Shown: positions 10,399-23,786, counted from the first letter of the stretch. The stretch is DNA of 64,000 nucleotides from Platynereis dumerilii (GCA_026936325.1 JAPTHN010000003.1:49902511-49966510); one strand, 5' to 3'. Notes: generated from the sequence alone by a model not told the origin. Numbers and translations are program-made.

Positions 10399-11700
10399 GA
10401 GTGGACATTTCTGGGCATTTCTTGGCGTTTCTGGGACATGGTTTGGTAATTTTGTTTAATTAACTTGTGCATTTAGAATTAGTTAATTGGGGGGATTGGG
10501 GGGGTTGTCATTAGACTTCAATAATTACTAATCTTTTCAGAATTCAGTGGTATGTTAATCAAGACAATATCAGCATTTCTAGGACGTTTTTGAATTCCTG
10601 GGATTGTTGGTCATTATTTAATTGACTTGACCATTTACAATCAGTTCCTTGGGAGGGAGGGGACGTCATCGACAAGTTGTAGCCTATATGTTTATCAAAA
10701 TTTGCATTTACAGGCATTTCTTGAAATTCTTGGTATTTGTTTTTTCTCATAGAGTTGTATGAACGAATCTGGACTGTTTGGGTTTGGTACATTATCTCTC
10801 TTGATTAATCCTCAAATAGGCCTATTGCATCTTTAGTTGGGTTGTTTTACCAGAAACTTTCTGGTTTTACTTTTAGATTTCAAGGAAATTCTTAGCCTGT
10901 TCCACTGGCCATAATCTGTGTATACTGGGCTGTGGAACAGACTAGGAAATTCTCGAAGTGGAACTCAATATATAATATAACATAAACTCATCTCTCTTGG
11001 CTTTGATTTGGCTTTTTCTGATATATCTACCAATCACCATCATTATTATCTGTATCTCATAAATGTATGGGGGGGGGGGGGTTATTGCTGTTATATAACA
11101 TGATGCTACACTTGATCCTTTTATGAAAGCTGTTGATCGAGCTGGTTTAGATAGACATTTCTAGTAATTTCTTGGCTAGTACATATACAAGTCTTTTTGA
11201 CACCACCTTGGTCTGGTTGAAAATTGATATAGCCTATTCATTTACATTCTTGTTTATGGCTACAGATGGTTTTAAGTTGGGTCTATTGTAGTCAGTTTGT
11301 TAAGATAGACATTTCTAGACATATCTTGCGAAGTCTTGGATGGAGATATGTAAGGTTAGCATACCATTAATTTCTGGAATCTGGAGGCAAGCACACTTTA
11401 GCCCAATTCCCAGGTAAACAGTATCAGATTAACTGTTGGACAGACTTGTCAGATAGACATATTGAATAATGGACACATCACTGTTTTAGTGTACACTCAA
11501 TTAATTTATGCACAACTGTGACATATGATACTGATTTTGATTGGAGCAGGAGGTTTCTGAGAATTGTATGCTTATTTTTTTCATAGGACATATACATAGC
11601 ACAACTTATAAAATGGGATAGTTATGAAAATGTAGGACAGGATTTATCTACTTGGACATTTTCTGAGCGTTTCTTGGTAGACTTTCTAGGTATTTCTGTT
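10399..11700 (+). repeat. Very degenerate repeats built on a GACATTTCT motif
   Basis: A motif like GACATTTCTGGGCATTTCTT recurs near 10403, 10574, 10711, 11153, 11304 and 11655, often after a T-rich block and before TTGG. Spacing is irregular (about 137 to 440 bp). I read it as the eroded remains of a tandem array. No coding signal. Confidence 0.4.
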
Positions 11701-13289
11701 GGAAGTGGGCAGTCTTCTGGGCTAAGCTATGCTCATTATGCTGTGTTTTGGTGTCTTTGCTATGCTGTGATTGTCTACTATGTGATGTTGTTTTACTTTA
11801 TGCATATATCACAGAGAAGATGATAATAGCAATTAATAGAATATATAGGCATAGAATAGGATAGTATAGAAAGTCAGAGCACATAATAGAATAGAAAGTC
11901 AAGAAACCTAATAGAATATGTTTAAAACTATAGAAATCACAGAAATCCTTTGATTAAATAATGTTTTAGTCCTGTCTTTTAAAAATCTTTACTTCAGTAA
12001 GCAGTGGATAAAATCTTTACTTCAGTAAGCAGTGGATATAAGTAACTCTGCCTAAAGAGTCAGACTTCCAATAATATATGATTATTTTGACTCTGCCATG
12101 TTTAAGTAACACTATGCCAATGTGTACACAGGGGAATGTATACTCAACATTGATCATATATTGATGTTTGCCATGAAAATGTGGGCAAATATTAGAACTT
12201 TCCAGCTATTTTATTAAGTTTCATGATATAATAGTTGCCAACTGGTTGGATAGAAATGATTTTTGAGTGGATCTGATAGAAGTTTGAGATGCTAAGAAGA
12301 CTTTCACGTATTTATTTCAATCTATTTTAGTTAATCTCAACCTTGGGGTTGATAAGTAAAACCATTCATTAAAAATACCAGTTCTCAAGTACTGTAACTT
12401 AACAGGTGCTTATCTTTAATTATGCACATAATTGCTATCTTATCAGTTAAATGTAAACGTATGTTAAACAAACAATAGTATCTTTATCTTAAATATATAC
12501 AATGTGTATTTGTAGCTGTCAAAAGCACGTGTTTTATTCTCAAGGCCGGCAACGCTGAAATATTCTTTAAAATAATGATCTAAATTATGTTCTTTCATAT
12601 AATTGTCATGTTCAAAAATTATTAAATTAAAATACTTATTGTTAGTAATCATCTACAACAATTTGTGGCAAGGCATCATTTAACAAGATAACTTTTAATA
12701 ATTTGATTTGATAAAACTAAACTATAAAAATGTATAATTTTATTCACAGCGAAATATTAACAAGATACATGTGTGATAGTTCTGTAGTGAAATAAAAATC
12801 GCATTGAAAATACTTATGGGTGTGGAATATTCTTTCCATAATGTTATTCAACAAACGATTCATTATAATCCAGATATATTTCCAGTTATAGATTTTTCTT
12901 AAGTTACCAAATTATGGCAATAAATAATATCTATCTATTGAGATGTATATTTAATGGCATAAAGGCTCATTATTATGTCATAAAGCTGGAAAAAAAAAGG
13001 TTTTGAATATTCATACAACTTGAATGGCCCTAGTTTACGACCAACAAAATTACAAAAATATCAAAATGATACATAGTGCTTAAAGCTGCAAACATTAATC
13101 TTTTGTAATTCACTGATCTTTTTATATATTTTAGGTAAGCAAACATATAACAGATGTTATGCTACAATATATTGACTTAATACATTTATGTTAAAGTTCT
13201 ATATCAAACAAATAATGTTTTATATTTAATCAATCATATATTTTATTAAGTAAATGGTATCTCATTACAAAAGTCATATTTTAGCAGTT
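11701..13289. other. Gene-free AT-rich stretch
   Basis: Nothing coding. A 27-bp direct duplication containing TTTACTTCAGTAAGCAGTGG lies at about 11984-12038. Confidence 0.6.
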
Positions 13290-13800
13290 AGTCATGTGGC
13301 CTCAGTCAGTCAGTCAGTCAAAAAGTTTGTCATTCAGTCAAAACGTTGGTCATCCAGTCAAAAAGTTGGTCATTCTGTCGAATGTCGAAAAATTGGTCAT
13401 TCAGTCAAAAAGTTGGCCATTCGGTCAAGAGTTGGTCTATTTAGCCTTGATATGTGTTGTCAGCCATTTTGTGGCATGTCATGTAAAACTTTGTCAATAA
13501 CCCGGTCAGCCAAAATTCATTCAGTCAGTTACTGTCAGTCAGTTACTGTCAGTCAGTCATTGTCAGTCAGTCATTCAGTTTTTCATCCAGTCAGCCAGTT
13601 TGTCAATCGGTCACAGCGTTCGTCGTTCAGTCCAAGAGTTGGTCTATTTTAGCCTAAACTATTTTTGTCTGCTCTGTCACGTAAAACTTGATCAGTAATT
13701 TAGTCAGTCAGCCTACCAGTCGCCCCAGTCAGTCAGCCAGCCAGTCAGTCTGTCAGTCAGACGATGCTATCCTGTCAGTCAGTATGTGCCATGAGTCAAT
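13290..13800 (+). repeat. CAGT/CATT-derived minisatellite
   Basis: Built from CAGT and CATT quartets with an inserted GTCAAAAAGTTGGTCATTC unit, and organised in two blocks that each end in GTTGGTCTATTTTAGCCT-like sequence. Open frames in several phases are a product of the repeat. Confidence 0.75.
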
Positions 13801-15308
13801 AAACACATATCTTCTCTTTATTATTCAATGTTATATTAAAAGAAAATTTTAATGAACCGATCAATGCCCTTTTTTGTGTATGCAGCAATGTATTTAATTT
13901 TTCTCAATTGTAAATTTAATTGTATTTTGATATGATAGGAAGACACCAATTTTAGCTGTGATAGCTCTTTTATCATAAGCAGTAATGGTATTTATATGCA
14001 TCATATCAGATTATATTTAGCTTCCCCAATTGTGAATAAATGGCATTTTGATATGACAAAAGTACATCAGATTTTGCTGTAAAATCACTTGTATTATGAG
14101 CAAAAATGGCTTTTCTATGTATCATAATATTTCAGCATTTTTGAAGTATTTTGGATGTCTTGTGCAAATATTAGTTTAAGGTATATATATATCAAAACTC
14201 TTGTAGTTTTGAAGTGTTTCATGTTTTATCAATTTACTTAGCAGTCCATGTAACATTTGGTATGTACAGTATTATAATATCCTTAATAGATTGTTGTTGG
14301 GGAAAAAGTCTCTAAAATTTTAAGGTCATAGTTTACACTGTTTGACATTAAACAAGAGTTATGATACAATATATTTGTGGAAAGTTTTCGAAATGATAAT
14401 ATAAGTCTACATTTGGGGAATTTGATATAAAGCTAACAAGTAGAAGAGTGTTTTTAGATATATTTGTGGACATGTATAGAGTTTCACCTAATGTTTACTT
14501 TCACATTTTTGTGTTTGTTGGATTGAAAATGTTTTTCGATCCCCCCTAGGGTGAAAGCATAGAGCAAATTCAATCATATTTATGGTGTGTTTGCTTTGAA
14601 AATGCTATGCCATTTCATTAGAATTTCATGCTGAATATATAATACTGTGTCAACATAGGGTGTTTATTATGGATGAATAAAATAGCAGAGGAAATGAATA
14701 GAAATGAATAGAAATCTGTCTAAAAAGGTTGGAAATGTAATGTTAAAATGTTATATTTTGTGCAAGGGTTATTTCACACCATCATGCTGTTCTTTAGAGT
14801 GTAGTTTTATGTCAAATATCTCAAGTTTTTGCAAGAGCAAAGTACTTTAAAAGTGAACCACTCATACAGAATGTCTATGGAAAAATTATATACATGGCAT
14901 TACATGCATATATTACATGCTCTAACATTTATTTTAGCATAGAAATTTAATGTCAATACTTTGGAATTTCATATGAAAAGTGGCATTCGAAGTTTACGCT
15001 AATTTTATAATTTTACAATGACGTAGAATAAGATATTAGATTCGAAAGCTAATTTCTCACTGGCAGACAATAAATAACAGCATAGTTACTAATTCCATTA
15101 AGTAATTTCATGTAACTTTACTGCATTTGGTTTTTAGAAAGTTAATGCCATTATGTAAATGGCATGACATTAAAGACAAATTGCAAAAAGTACACATTTT
15201 ATCATGTGATATGCAGTAAAATTGTAGAAGTGACATTAAAATGTCATTACAATTTAGGTTTTAATATAGGAGGATGGATTTTTATTTTATTTTTTCTCCA
15301 TCACTGAG
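13801..15308. other. Gene-free AT-rich stretch
   Basis: No coding signal or recognised repeat. TTTTGATATGA and similar strings recur without clear order. Confidence 0.55.
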
Positions 15309-15311
15309 TGG

Positions 15312-15520
15312 GGGGAGGGTTGGTAGAGTGGTAATGTGCTAGGCTGCCAATTGCTGGGTCCAGGGTTCGAATCCAGCTCTTGTCAGGTCACCTGGGTCCA
15401 TGTTGGATGGCTCTTTTAGTCATCCTTTGCCTCATTGCTGTGTCGTCCTCCTGTCCTAATTCGCCTACTAAGTTCATAAATACAGGACGCAAAGCCCCAA
15501 TCGTCCATCCATCTATCCCC
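15312..15520 (+). mobile_element. Family A SINE, copy 3
   Basis: Full-length: GGGGGAGGGTTGGTAGAGTG head, intact B-box GGTTCGAATCC, TCACCTGGGTCCATGTTG body, TACAGGACGCAAAGCCCC tail and ATCC repeats. Confidence 0.88.
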
Positions 15521-15619
15521 TTAACTGAATGCACCCATGTTGTGCATAAAATTAATGATCAATAATTTAAAACCATACTTTTTTTGTGTACAAATTTCTA
15601 TACTCTCTGCTCTTGCTGT

Positions 15620-15705
15620 ATTAGAATGTTGATGGCTCTCCAATCTCATTGGTCAACCCTTGTGGACAGTCTGAACTCTAAATAGAGGGCTGCACTTCCC
15701 ATACT
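15620..15705 (+). repeat. Dispersed family D copy 2
   Basis: CTCTCCAATCTCATTGGTCA, then AGTCTGAACTCTAA, then AGAGGGCTGCACTT. Same block order as copy 1. Confidence 0.6.
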
Positions 15706-16560
15706 TTGAAGAATAAGCACCTATTCTTCAAGGACCCATACTTACCAACATATCTTATGTTGCAGTTTAAATGTCTTTGGCAATAAGATAATAGTATGGT
15801 ATTTCTGACCCTGTACCTAGAACAAAATGTAATAACAGTAAATAGATGCTTGGGGCTGTAGTTCTACAATAATGATTACAGGTATAAAAATATTTTCGAA
15901 ATGGTTATTTGCTGTTTATTTCATGTTTGTTTATATAATTCTTTATTTTTATATTTGGTTCTACAGCTTCAGTTGAGAGTGAGTATATTTTGAAAAATCA
16001 TGAATATTGTGAAGTGTCATTTGTGTGAAAACATCACCTACATGAGCAATTTCCTCAACCTTAACCTTCCCTAACACAAAATATCCCGGCTTACTTTTTC
16101 TGGAATTATGTGGTAGTAACACTATAGCTCTCTTTACTAAGGTTGTATTAACCTACCACTAAATTTAAATGCATTTTAAAACTTTTTAGTTTTTACAGAA
16201 GATCTTTAATTGATACTTAAGTGAGAATCGCAAATGACAAGTCAAAATTGTCATCCTTGTATTCAAAACCAAGAGAGAAACATAATTATTTCATTTTATG
16301 TGAATAATAATTATGTTGAGCACAATGTATCTGAACCTTTCATCTATAAAATGTTCTTCTTTTGCTCCAATTTGCTTTTTGTAACTCTCTCAACATTGTA
16401 AAACCATTTTATCATAACCATTAATATTTTCTTATTCCTTTTCTTTTACTTGCTTTTTAATCCAATTTCTTACCATCCTTTCTCTGTTTATTTATCTATT
16501 TTTTTTTAAACTAAAAATCCCTTTCTTAACTTTAGAGTCAAGTGATTCACGAAAGACCAG
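15706..16560. other. Gene-free AT-rich stretch
   Basis: Nothing coding recognised; T-rich toward its right end. Confidence 0.5.
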
Positions 16561-16566
16561 CTGTTG

Positions 16567-16625
16567 GTCACGTGGGTGTAACTATAAATAGAACACAACA
16601 ACTTCCTGTTTCCTTCTTGTGTGCA
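16567..16625 (+). promoter_or_regulatory. Possible TATA promoter with E-box
   Basis: GTCACGTG (16567-16574), a USF/MITF-type E-box, lies 8 bp before TATAAATA (16583-16590) in the context CTATAAATAG. A pyrimidine-rich CTTCCTGTTTCCTTCTTG follows about 20-38 bp later, where initiation would be expected. No open frame follows, so the transcript, if any, is unknown; chance is possible in AT-rich DNA. Confidence 0.3.
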
Positions 16626-18076
16626 CTGGACCTTGACAATTCCTGTTACCATAAATTATCTACAATTTATAGCAGAAACGATGACTTTTAGATTTTTAAT
16701 ATACTTCTATTTCACATCCTTTATCATTTTTGTACAGTAAAAAGCCTAAGTGTGTGTTGTGAAAATACTATGTGACACTGTATATTCCTGGATTTTCTAA
16801 AATTATGTCAGAAGATATTCTCTGATAAAAAGGAATTTTTATCATACATGGTTTTAAATATTTAGTAGGCCTAGTATCTGACCATCAGAATTTATTGAAT
16901 ATTTCTGAATTGCGCCTATTATTGTACATACATTTTAGTATTTTTGCTTACTTCAAGAAGAATTCATATGTGCAACTTTAAATTGAAATATACATTTTTT
17001 TATTGACCTTTATGTTCCTTTATTGGTTCATATGTGGATAACAGTCCTGTTTGATCAAAATATCATTTAATTTGCCATAATTTGATGAAATTACAATTTA
17101 TGTGCGGGTTATTACGACCTTATCAAATTTACGACTGTAACACGAAATACACATTAGAATAGGTACAGTTCAACCACTGTGTAATGAAGTTGTAAGATTC
17201 CTTCTACAGTTTATGGTGCCTCTAAATAGTCCATACTAATGCTGATGGAAGTTAAATACTAACTCACTCCTCCTTCAATTTGGAAAGCTTGAACCTTAGG
17301 GAAAAATTAATCTAAGATTGAACTAACAAAAATGTTTCCCCTGCCTCAAAGTCATAAATTGGTCCTTGCCTGTGTGCAGTGATTTTAGCCTTGTCTTATT
17401 CAATAAGCATGCTATCCCTGTTTTCAAATTTCTTAAATTGGTGTTCTCCTGTAAAGTATATAATAAATGCAAATTGCTGTAATTTAAAAGTTTGTATGAT
17501 GATATCACTACGTCAGGTGTTCTTAAATACAGTTTTTCTGCAATAATGAGCATAAGCGAATATATAAATGATAGGTTAAACTGTATATGCAATTTGTGCT
17601 AGATAAATTGTATGTTTTAGTAATTCACCATCCAATAAAGTCCGTTATAGTAGTTATTTGCTTAGAATTGCAGCAAATTACTGTTAGTCACTGGTTTTAT
17701 AGTAAATGACTTTATTGGGCCTTTTGTAGGGGTTATCGATTTTCCTTTGTGCCAGTATTGATAAATTAATTTACTCTGTGAATTAAAGGCCACTATCATT
17801 CTACGAAGGCAGGTGGTATGACTAGAAGGCAATGTTTCCTAAACGTTCAGTCAATGTTGTCAGTATAACATTAAGATGAAAATTGTGAAATAGCTTCTGT
17901 ATAAACTACTTCTAAATGCCATGTAGACTATGTTATCTTGTTTTAAGTTTTGATGTCTAGAAGTTTATTCTTCATACTTATCAATGTTATTAGGGTTCAT
18001 TATTTTCCAAAGTAGTTTATGTAGATGGTTAGATGGGAAGAAGATTTTGCAGAAATTTCACCTGACTTATTATAAT
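16626..18076. other. Gene-free AT-rich stretch with a family G fragment
   Basis: At 17205-17275, GTGCCTCTAAATAGTCCA, then AATGCTGATGG, then AACTCACTCC matches 46010-46095. Otherwise nothing is recognised. Confidence 0.5.
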
Positions 18077-18203
18077 AATGGACAGCAGTTTCAATCATCC
18101 TTTGCCTCATTGCTGACTTGCTGTATGGTCCTCATGTCCTAGTTAGCCTACCAGGTGCTTAAATACAGGATGTAAAGCCCCAATCATCCATCCATCTGTC
18201 CAA
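18077..18203 (+). mobile_element. Family A SINE, 5'-truncated copy 4
   Basis: Begins in the body at GGACAGCAGTTTCAATCATC and runs through TACAGGATGTAAAGCCCC and the ATCC tail. The tRNA head is missing, as expected of incomplete reverse transcription. Confidence 0.85.
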
Positions 18204-18900
18204 CTACCAGCATATTTCTTTAACTGATCCAAGCAGTGTAATTAAAGCTACTCATAAAAAATTACTCGTACTGAGGGGATGAGCAGTAATTAAAACATTA
18301 TACTTAAATAGATAGTTTAAATGTAAACTCCAAATCATAGCTAATCGAGTATATATATATTCTTTGCCAATTTTGAGTAAAATCTAGTAGTTATGTGGAT
18401 ATGAAATTTTTGAAATTAACTTGTAACATATATAGTAAGATCCTCTGTTGGTAATTAAAGACTTTGCATTTTAGTGCAGCCAAAGCCGAGATTACATTTT
18501 AAGCCAGAAAATTTATTCAAAGTCATGTTAAGTAAAATTAATACGTGTACATTTGGAGTAAGTTTCATGATGAGAATTATATAGGCGGTTTAATCATGAA
18601 AATGGAATTTAAGCCCCTGAATTATGCAAATAAATTAAGGCTGAAATGATAGTGCATGTTATTCCAGGCAATCGAGTAGTTTAGTATTAAAACTTTAGAA
18701 TTGTAAAAGGGATTGGAATAATTTTAATTTGTAGTATGTTTCATTTGGGATGGTAGTGTGAAGCATGAGTGCCAATTTGTCATAAGGTCACTTTTCATTT
18801 TCTCTATCTGTCTATCTGTATCTGTCTGTCTCTTTCTCCATTCTTTCCTATCCCTTTGCTGTCTGTCTATATCCCACGACATTCTAGCTCCTATCTCCCT
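18204..18900. other. Gene-free AT-rich stretch
   Basis: Nothing recognised. Confidence 0.5.
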
Positions 18901-19290
18901 GTTGAAACTATTCAATTTCATAATCTATTCTATTCTATTCTATTCTATTCTATTCTATTCTATTCTATTCTATCTCTTTTACTCTTTATAGTGTAGGAAA
19001 CTCTTCTCTGCCAAGATTCTCTTATATTCTACTCTATCATTTTCTATGTAGGATAGATACTTTTCTCTGCTCAAATTCTATTCTATTCAATTCGATTCTA
19101 TTCTAGTACTATTCTATTCTATTCAGTTTGAGCTTTAAGAGATTCAACATTTTCTCTTCACTTCTATTGCTTTTCTCTTGTACTCTGCTATTCTATTTCA
19201 TCCTACTCTATCATCCTGTCCTATCATTCTATCCTATATCATCATTCTATATCACCATTCTATTGTATTATGCTTGTCTATTGCTCCACT
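18901..19290 (+). repeat. TATTC pentanucleotide array
   Basis: About ten perfect TATTC units near 18925-18972, then a longer tail of eroded TTCTA/TCCTA units to about 19270. Confidence 0.85.
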
Positions 19291-19705
19291 CATATTGAGC
19301 ATGGCTTCCATCTGGGATTCTATAATGTGTGTATCTATGACATGTTATTTATTATTCATGCATGTGTTTAATTAAGTAAATTGGGCCAATTAGTCATCAA
19401 TATTTAGGATGATAAAGTCGTATTGGAGATTGCCACTGCTATATTGATCCAATGTTGATCCAATGTACTGCATATTGATGCCTATATTGATGCATAAATG
19501 GTAGTATTGAAGCCAGAAATGCTTTATCCAAGAGTCAATATACATGAAATGTGAGAGGACTGGAGCTCATATACACACAGGTAGGAATGCTATATGTATG
19601 GTACTTTAGTATTCATAAGCCCCCTCTATATATTGAAGAAACTATGTATATTAAAGGGCTGAAAGATCTATGTGACAGAGTCGTATATATGCAGACATAA
19701 AGAAG
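19291..19705. other. Gene-free stretch
   Basis: Nothing recognised apart from short local duplications of TTGATCCAATG. Confidence 0.5.
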
Positions 19706-20385
19706 CTAGAATTGTTGGGTGACAGGCTTGGTAGATCTACAAAATGAGAGTTGGATGAAAGAGGGTGATTGGATACAGGGATGGATGGTTGGACAAGAAT
19801 TTTTTTGAGAAGGATGGATGATTAGATGAGAATTAATGATTGGATAAGATGCAGCGGGATTGGTTTTGGGATTGATGGATGATTGGATTGATGGAAAGGT
19901 TGCTAAATAAGAAGTATTTAGGAATGGATGAATGACACTCGATGATTGTATTGGACAAAGGATGGTTGGTTGGGGAATGAAGGATGGTTTGATTGAAGGA
20001 AGGATGGTTAAAATGATGGTTGAATGAAAGTGGAAGACTTGATTGGACAAAATATGGTTTTATTGAAGGCTAAACTTGAAGGAAGTATGGTTAAATGAGA
20101 AATATTGAAGAACGGGTGGATGAATGAAAGAGAATCAATGGTTGGATTGGATGGTTGATGTCATTAGTATGATTTTATTGAAGGAACGATGTAATGGTTA
20201 AATGAGAAATTTTGAAGGATACAGGAGATGGTTGCATGATTGGATTGAAGGAAGGATGAATGAGAAATAATGATGGATGGTAGTAGTGGTTGTTTGTATC
20301 AGATGCATGATGGTTGGTGCTGATGGATGGCCATCATTGGATGTATGATTGGATTGAAGGATGGATGATAGGATGAGAAATATAG
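19706..20385 (+). repeat. GATG/GATTG-derived minisatellite
   Basis: Interwoven GGATGGATG, GATTGGATTGAAGGAAGG and TTAAATGAGAAATATTGAAG units of irregular length. The long minus-strand frame at 19706-20050 (Pro/Ser/Ile-rich) is a product of the repeat. Confidence 0.7.
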
Positions 20386-21650
20386 ACAGATGGATGGAGT
20401 CAGGATTACTGGATCATACTTCCATAGATAGCAAACTATAAATGGTTGATTAATATTTGTGAAGGCAAGATAGATACTCTTGATAGACAGTAACATTCAA
20501 CAATATTGACAGGACAGACAGAGCAACAGACAGAAGGACAGACCAGTAGTGACAGAAACAATCTCTGTCAATCAGAGAGATGGAACAATGGATAAGATAG
20601 ATCTCTCTGAGGGACACAAATTGCTTGATATTGACATGCTTACTTCAAAGACATGAAAGCAACATTGTAAACCCTAAATACAGGTACAGACAAACAGCCA
20701 GGATGGACACAAAGAAAGACAGACAATGAGCTTCCTGGGAGAACACGAATGAATGAGTTTTGTATTGATTTTCTCTTCCCATTTGGAGTAAAGGGAAACA
20801 TGGGTTTGAGTCAATGGGAAAGTTAATATATTGCAGCCTTCAATATAGATAAAGAAGATATTACAGTCTTAGACTTTGGGAGATAAAAGAAAATGGATCC
20901 TCTGTTTGATGGATAGATGTTGGTCAGTCATAGATGGTCCAGGTTTTTGCAAAGATCTAGGCTGCATAGTCATTGGCATGCTATTCTTGTCGTGGATAGA
21001 ATGATCTAGCTTACTATGGATAGAATCTAGATTGGTTTTGGGATATGTATTGTATTATCAGCGTGTTCATCCATACAACTGGGTCAAGAATAGCACTGGT
21101 AGAACGGCACTGGTGTTCAAGCATTATGATTTATGAATTAATATGCATGTTCTATCTGGTGATGATGGAGCGATGCATAACCTATGGTTAGATATATAGC
21201 CTGGTCATGGATAGATGCAGTATTGCCTATGGTAGATATTGCTTGGCAATAGCTAGATCCAGCTAAACTATTCATGGATAGATCCAGACTTGTATGATCT
21301 AGATCATATTCCAAGCTATGAATAGACCTAACCTAGACTCTAGTCTTGTTTAGAACCTACCCTAGATGGTCGCATTGATAGTCTATATAATGATGGATAG
21401 ATTGAAATGGTAGTCGATTATCCAAACAATGTGCAAATTATACCCCCCCCCCTCCTCCATATCACAATTATGTTTCTTTTGAAAGGTGTTGATGGATGCT
21501 GCCAGTGATTTCATTTGGGAATTCTTCGGAATACAGAGTGTAGATCTATATTGCTGTATATTTTTTGTAGTGTGTGGTGCTCTATATAAGCTATATGTGA
21601 CAGGCTACACATTTGTGTGTGACACCCCTCTTCATAACATTTGCCAATTG
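20386..21650. other. Gene-free stretch with eroded simple repeats
   Basis: GACA-rich at 20505-20550; from about 20960 to 21400, scattered ATGGATAGAT and GATCTAG units. No coding signal. Confidence 0.5.
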
Positions 21651-21654
21651 TGGT

Positions 21655-22510
21655 TGCTATTCTTGTATAGCTACATTCTAGATATTGCAAATTTACTTCT
21701 ACTACTTTAGATTTTTCTTGCTGGTAATGTGGTAAAGAGTTTCATTGATGAATAGCAACTTTCATTTAGGATGGTAGTGAGTTGTATATAACAATTGGTT
21801 CCATTTAGGATGATAGTGTGTTTCATTTAGGATTATAGTGAATTCCCTGTAGGATGATAGTAAGTTTCATTGAGGATGGTAGTTGCTATTCTTGTATAGC
21901 TATATTCTAGATATTGCATAATTTACTTCTACTACTGTAGAATTTTTTTGCTGGTAATGTGGTAAAGAGTTTCATTGATGAATAGCAACTTTCATTTAGG
22001 ATGGTAGTGAGCTGCATATGACAGTTGGTTCCATTTAGGATGATAGTGTGTTTCATTTCGGATGATTGTGAATTCCCTGCGGGATGATAGTAAGTTTCAT
22101 TTAGGATGGTAGAGAATTTTACATTTGGGTTGCAAAAATAAGCCAGTTGCACACAATTTTGTGTTACATTTAGGGTAACAGGCAAATTCCTGTATCATGA
22201 TAGCATGTTCCATATAGATTGTAGTGAATATTATGTTTGGGATGCAAAAAGACCCCAGTGGCATACAATAGTGTGTTCCATTTAGGATGATAGTGAATAC
22301 GATGCAGGATGATATTAAATTTCTTTTAGGATGGTAGTGGATACAACATTTGAGATGAGTTTCAATTAGGATGGTAGTGGATACAACATTTGAGATGAGT
22401 TTCATTTAGGATGGTACTGACTTTCATTTGGGATGACAGTGTATTTCTTTTAGGATGTTAGTGAATTTTACAATAGATTGGTAGCGAATATTACATTCGG
22501 GATGGTTGAA
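21655..22510 (+). repeat. Two-level minisatellite
   Basis: Short unit of about 22-28 bp built on TTTCATTTAGGATGATAGTG. A higher-order unit of about 235 bp, starting at GCTATTCTTGTATAGCTA, is duplicated (21656 and 21890) at roughly 95% identity by eye. Further diverged units with ACATTTGGGATG follow to about 22505. Confidence 0.8.
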
Positions 22511-22539
22511 AAAATTAAGTCTGGCTCTTAATGTTTCTT

Positions 22540-22612
22540 TGTGCAGGTGTCTGTGTGGCAAGTATCGTGGCACTGGTGAGTGCCAAGAACTTGCCTAAAG
22601 GGCTGCACAATC
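22540..22612 (+). repeat. Dispersed family D copy 3
   Basis: GGTGAGTGCCAAGAACTTG, then AAGGGCTGCAC. The preceding CTTTGTGCAG and following GTGAGT mimic splice sites, but they fall within the repeat. Confidence 0.55.
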
Positions 22613-23357
22613 TATTCTTGCACTGTGGTTATACCTTCTTCCATTGCACTAATGGTGTGCTATGTGATAGGAAGCACTTAGTCGTTTCTATTTTTGCAAT
22701 CGGCTTATTCTAATATTCCATAATATGATGTAGAAAATCTAGCCAATTTCTATGCTATTACATTACTACGGTTTTTGTTGGGGTGCAGAATCACTTCACA
22801 TTATGGGCCCTAGATATTGTAAACACTCATACCAGTAAGATCCAGGGTATAGGCATAGCTATGGGTTGTTTATCTTCATGATTTGATAGCTAGTCAAATC
22901 TTACATGGCCTGGGCTTGACCCCAGTTCATTTCTTAAATGCAACACAATCTTATGGGCTGTCTCGAAGACTTGATCATATTTTCCATTATAAGCCACATA
23001 GCCTAAAGGCTTAATAAACATAAATATCACATGCCATAAAAGACTTTTATGACCCATAAGATGAAGTTGTGCATGTGAATGTCGTTCCTTGAGATGTTCT
23101 GCTATTCAAGACATTTTTCAGGCTCTCAGGCTCAGAGTTTTTGTTTAGAAACTGATTCAAATGTTTAAAAAACAGCAGATGTTTTAGCTGTAAATTTAAA
23201 TAGCATCTTTTGATTTTAAAATGGAGGTAGATTTGGATAAAAAGGGATTCTTTTGAAATTCCACCCAGGCTTCAAATCAGTATAGCCTCTAATCAGTTGA
23301 ATACTCTTTCGAAAATGACCATGGATGGGTTGGTCGTAGGACTTTACTTCCCTAATT
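22613..23357. other. Gene-free stretch
   Basis: Nothing coding or repetitive recognised. Confidence 0.5.
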
Positions 23358-23520
23358 TTTGCACCAGGGAGGGTTGATAAAACAGACAAGGACCATAGGG
23401 TAAAGGAGGGGAGCATCAATTGCATGGGGTGGACAATCATCTCCAGGACATTTAAGTTGCTAAGGCAGGGAATCAAACCCAGGTCCAGAGGTTAGAAGCT
23501 CTGCTCTTCCTCTCTGAGCC
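23358..23520 (-). mobile_element. Family B tRNA-derived SINE, minus strand
   Basis: Read on the minus strand: GGCTCAGAGAGG-like head, B-box GGTTTGATTCCC, then ATGGTCCTTGTCTG in the body. It sits head-to-head with the next copy. Confidence 0.65.
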
Positions 23521-23524
23521 TTGG

Positions 23525-23705
23525 GACCTCGGTCAGTGGTAACATGCTGGGCTGCAAACCTTTGGGACCCGGTTCGAATCTGGCTCAGGATGTTTCATTC
23601 TGTACCAAGAGTGTACTTTGCCTCATAAGTCATTACCTAACATTACCATGGTCTTTGCCTGTCATGTTAAGCCAGTGTAGAAATACAGGACATCAAGCTC
23701 TGTTG
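23525..23705 (+). mobile_element. Family B SINE, plus strand
   Basis: GGTCAGTGGTAACATGCTGG head, B-box GGTTCGAATC, body GATGTTTCATTCTGTACCAA, tail AAATACAGGACATCAAGC. Family B differs from A in its middle section (TTTCATCCTG..CCA and ACCATGGTCCYTGCCTGTC). Confidence 0.8.
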
Positions 23706-23750
23706 TAAGCTCTAAGCATCAGGCTCAGTTAGACATTTTGACATAACACC

Positions 23751-23786
23751 TTCACTCCTTCACTCCTTCACTCCTTCACTCCTTCA
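23751..23786 (+). repeat. 8-bp CTTCACTC array
   Basis: Four to five units of CTTCACTC, just after the family B SINE. Confidence 0.85.

Noticed and set aside
22531-22566. A 29-nt microexon between CTTTGTGCAG and GTGAGT, reading CLCGKYRGT
   Set aside because: The donor-like GTGAGTGCC is part of dispersed family D, found elsewhere without such an exon.
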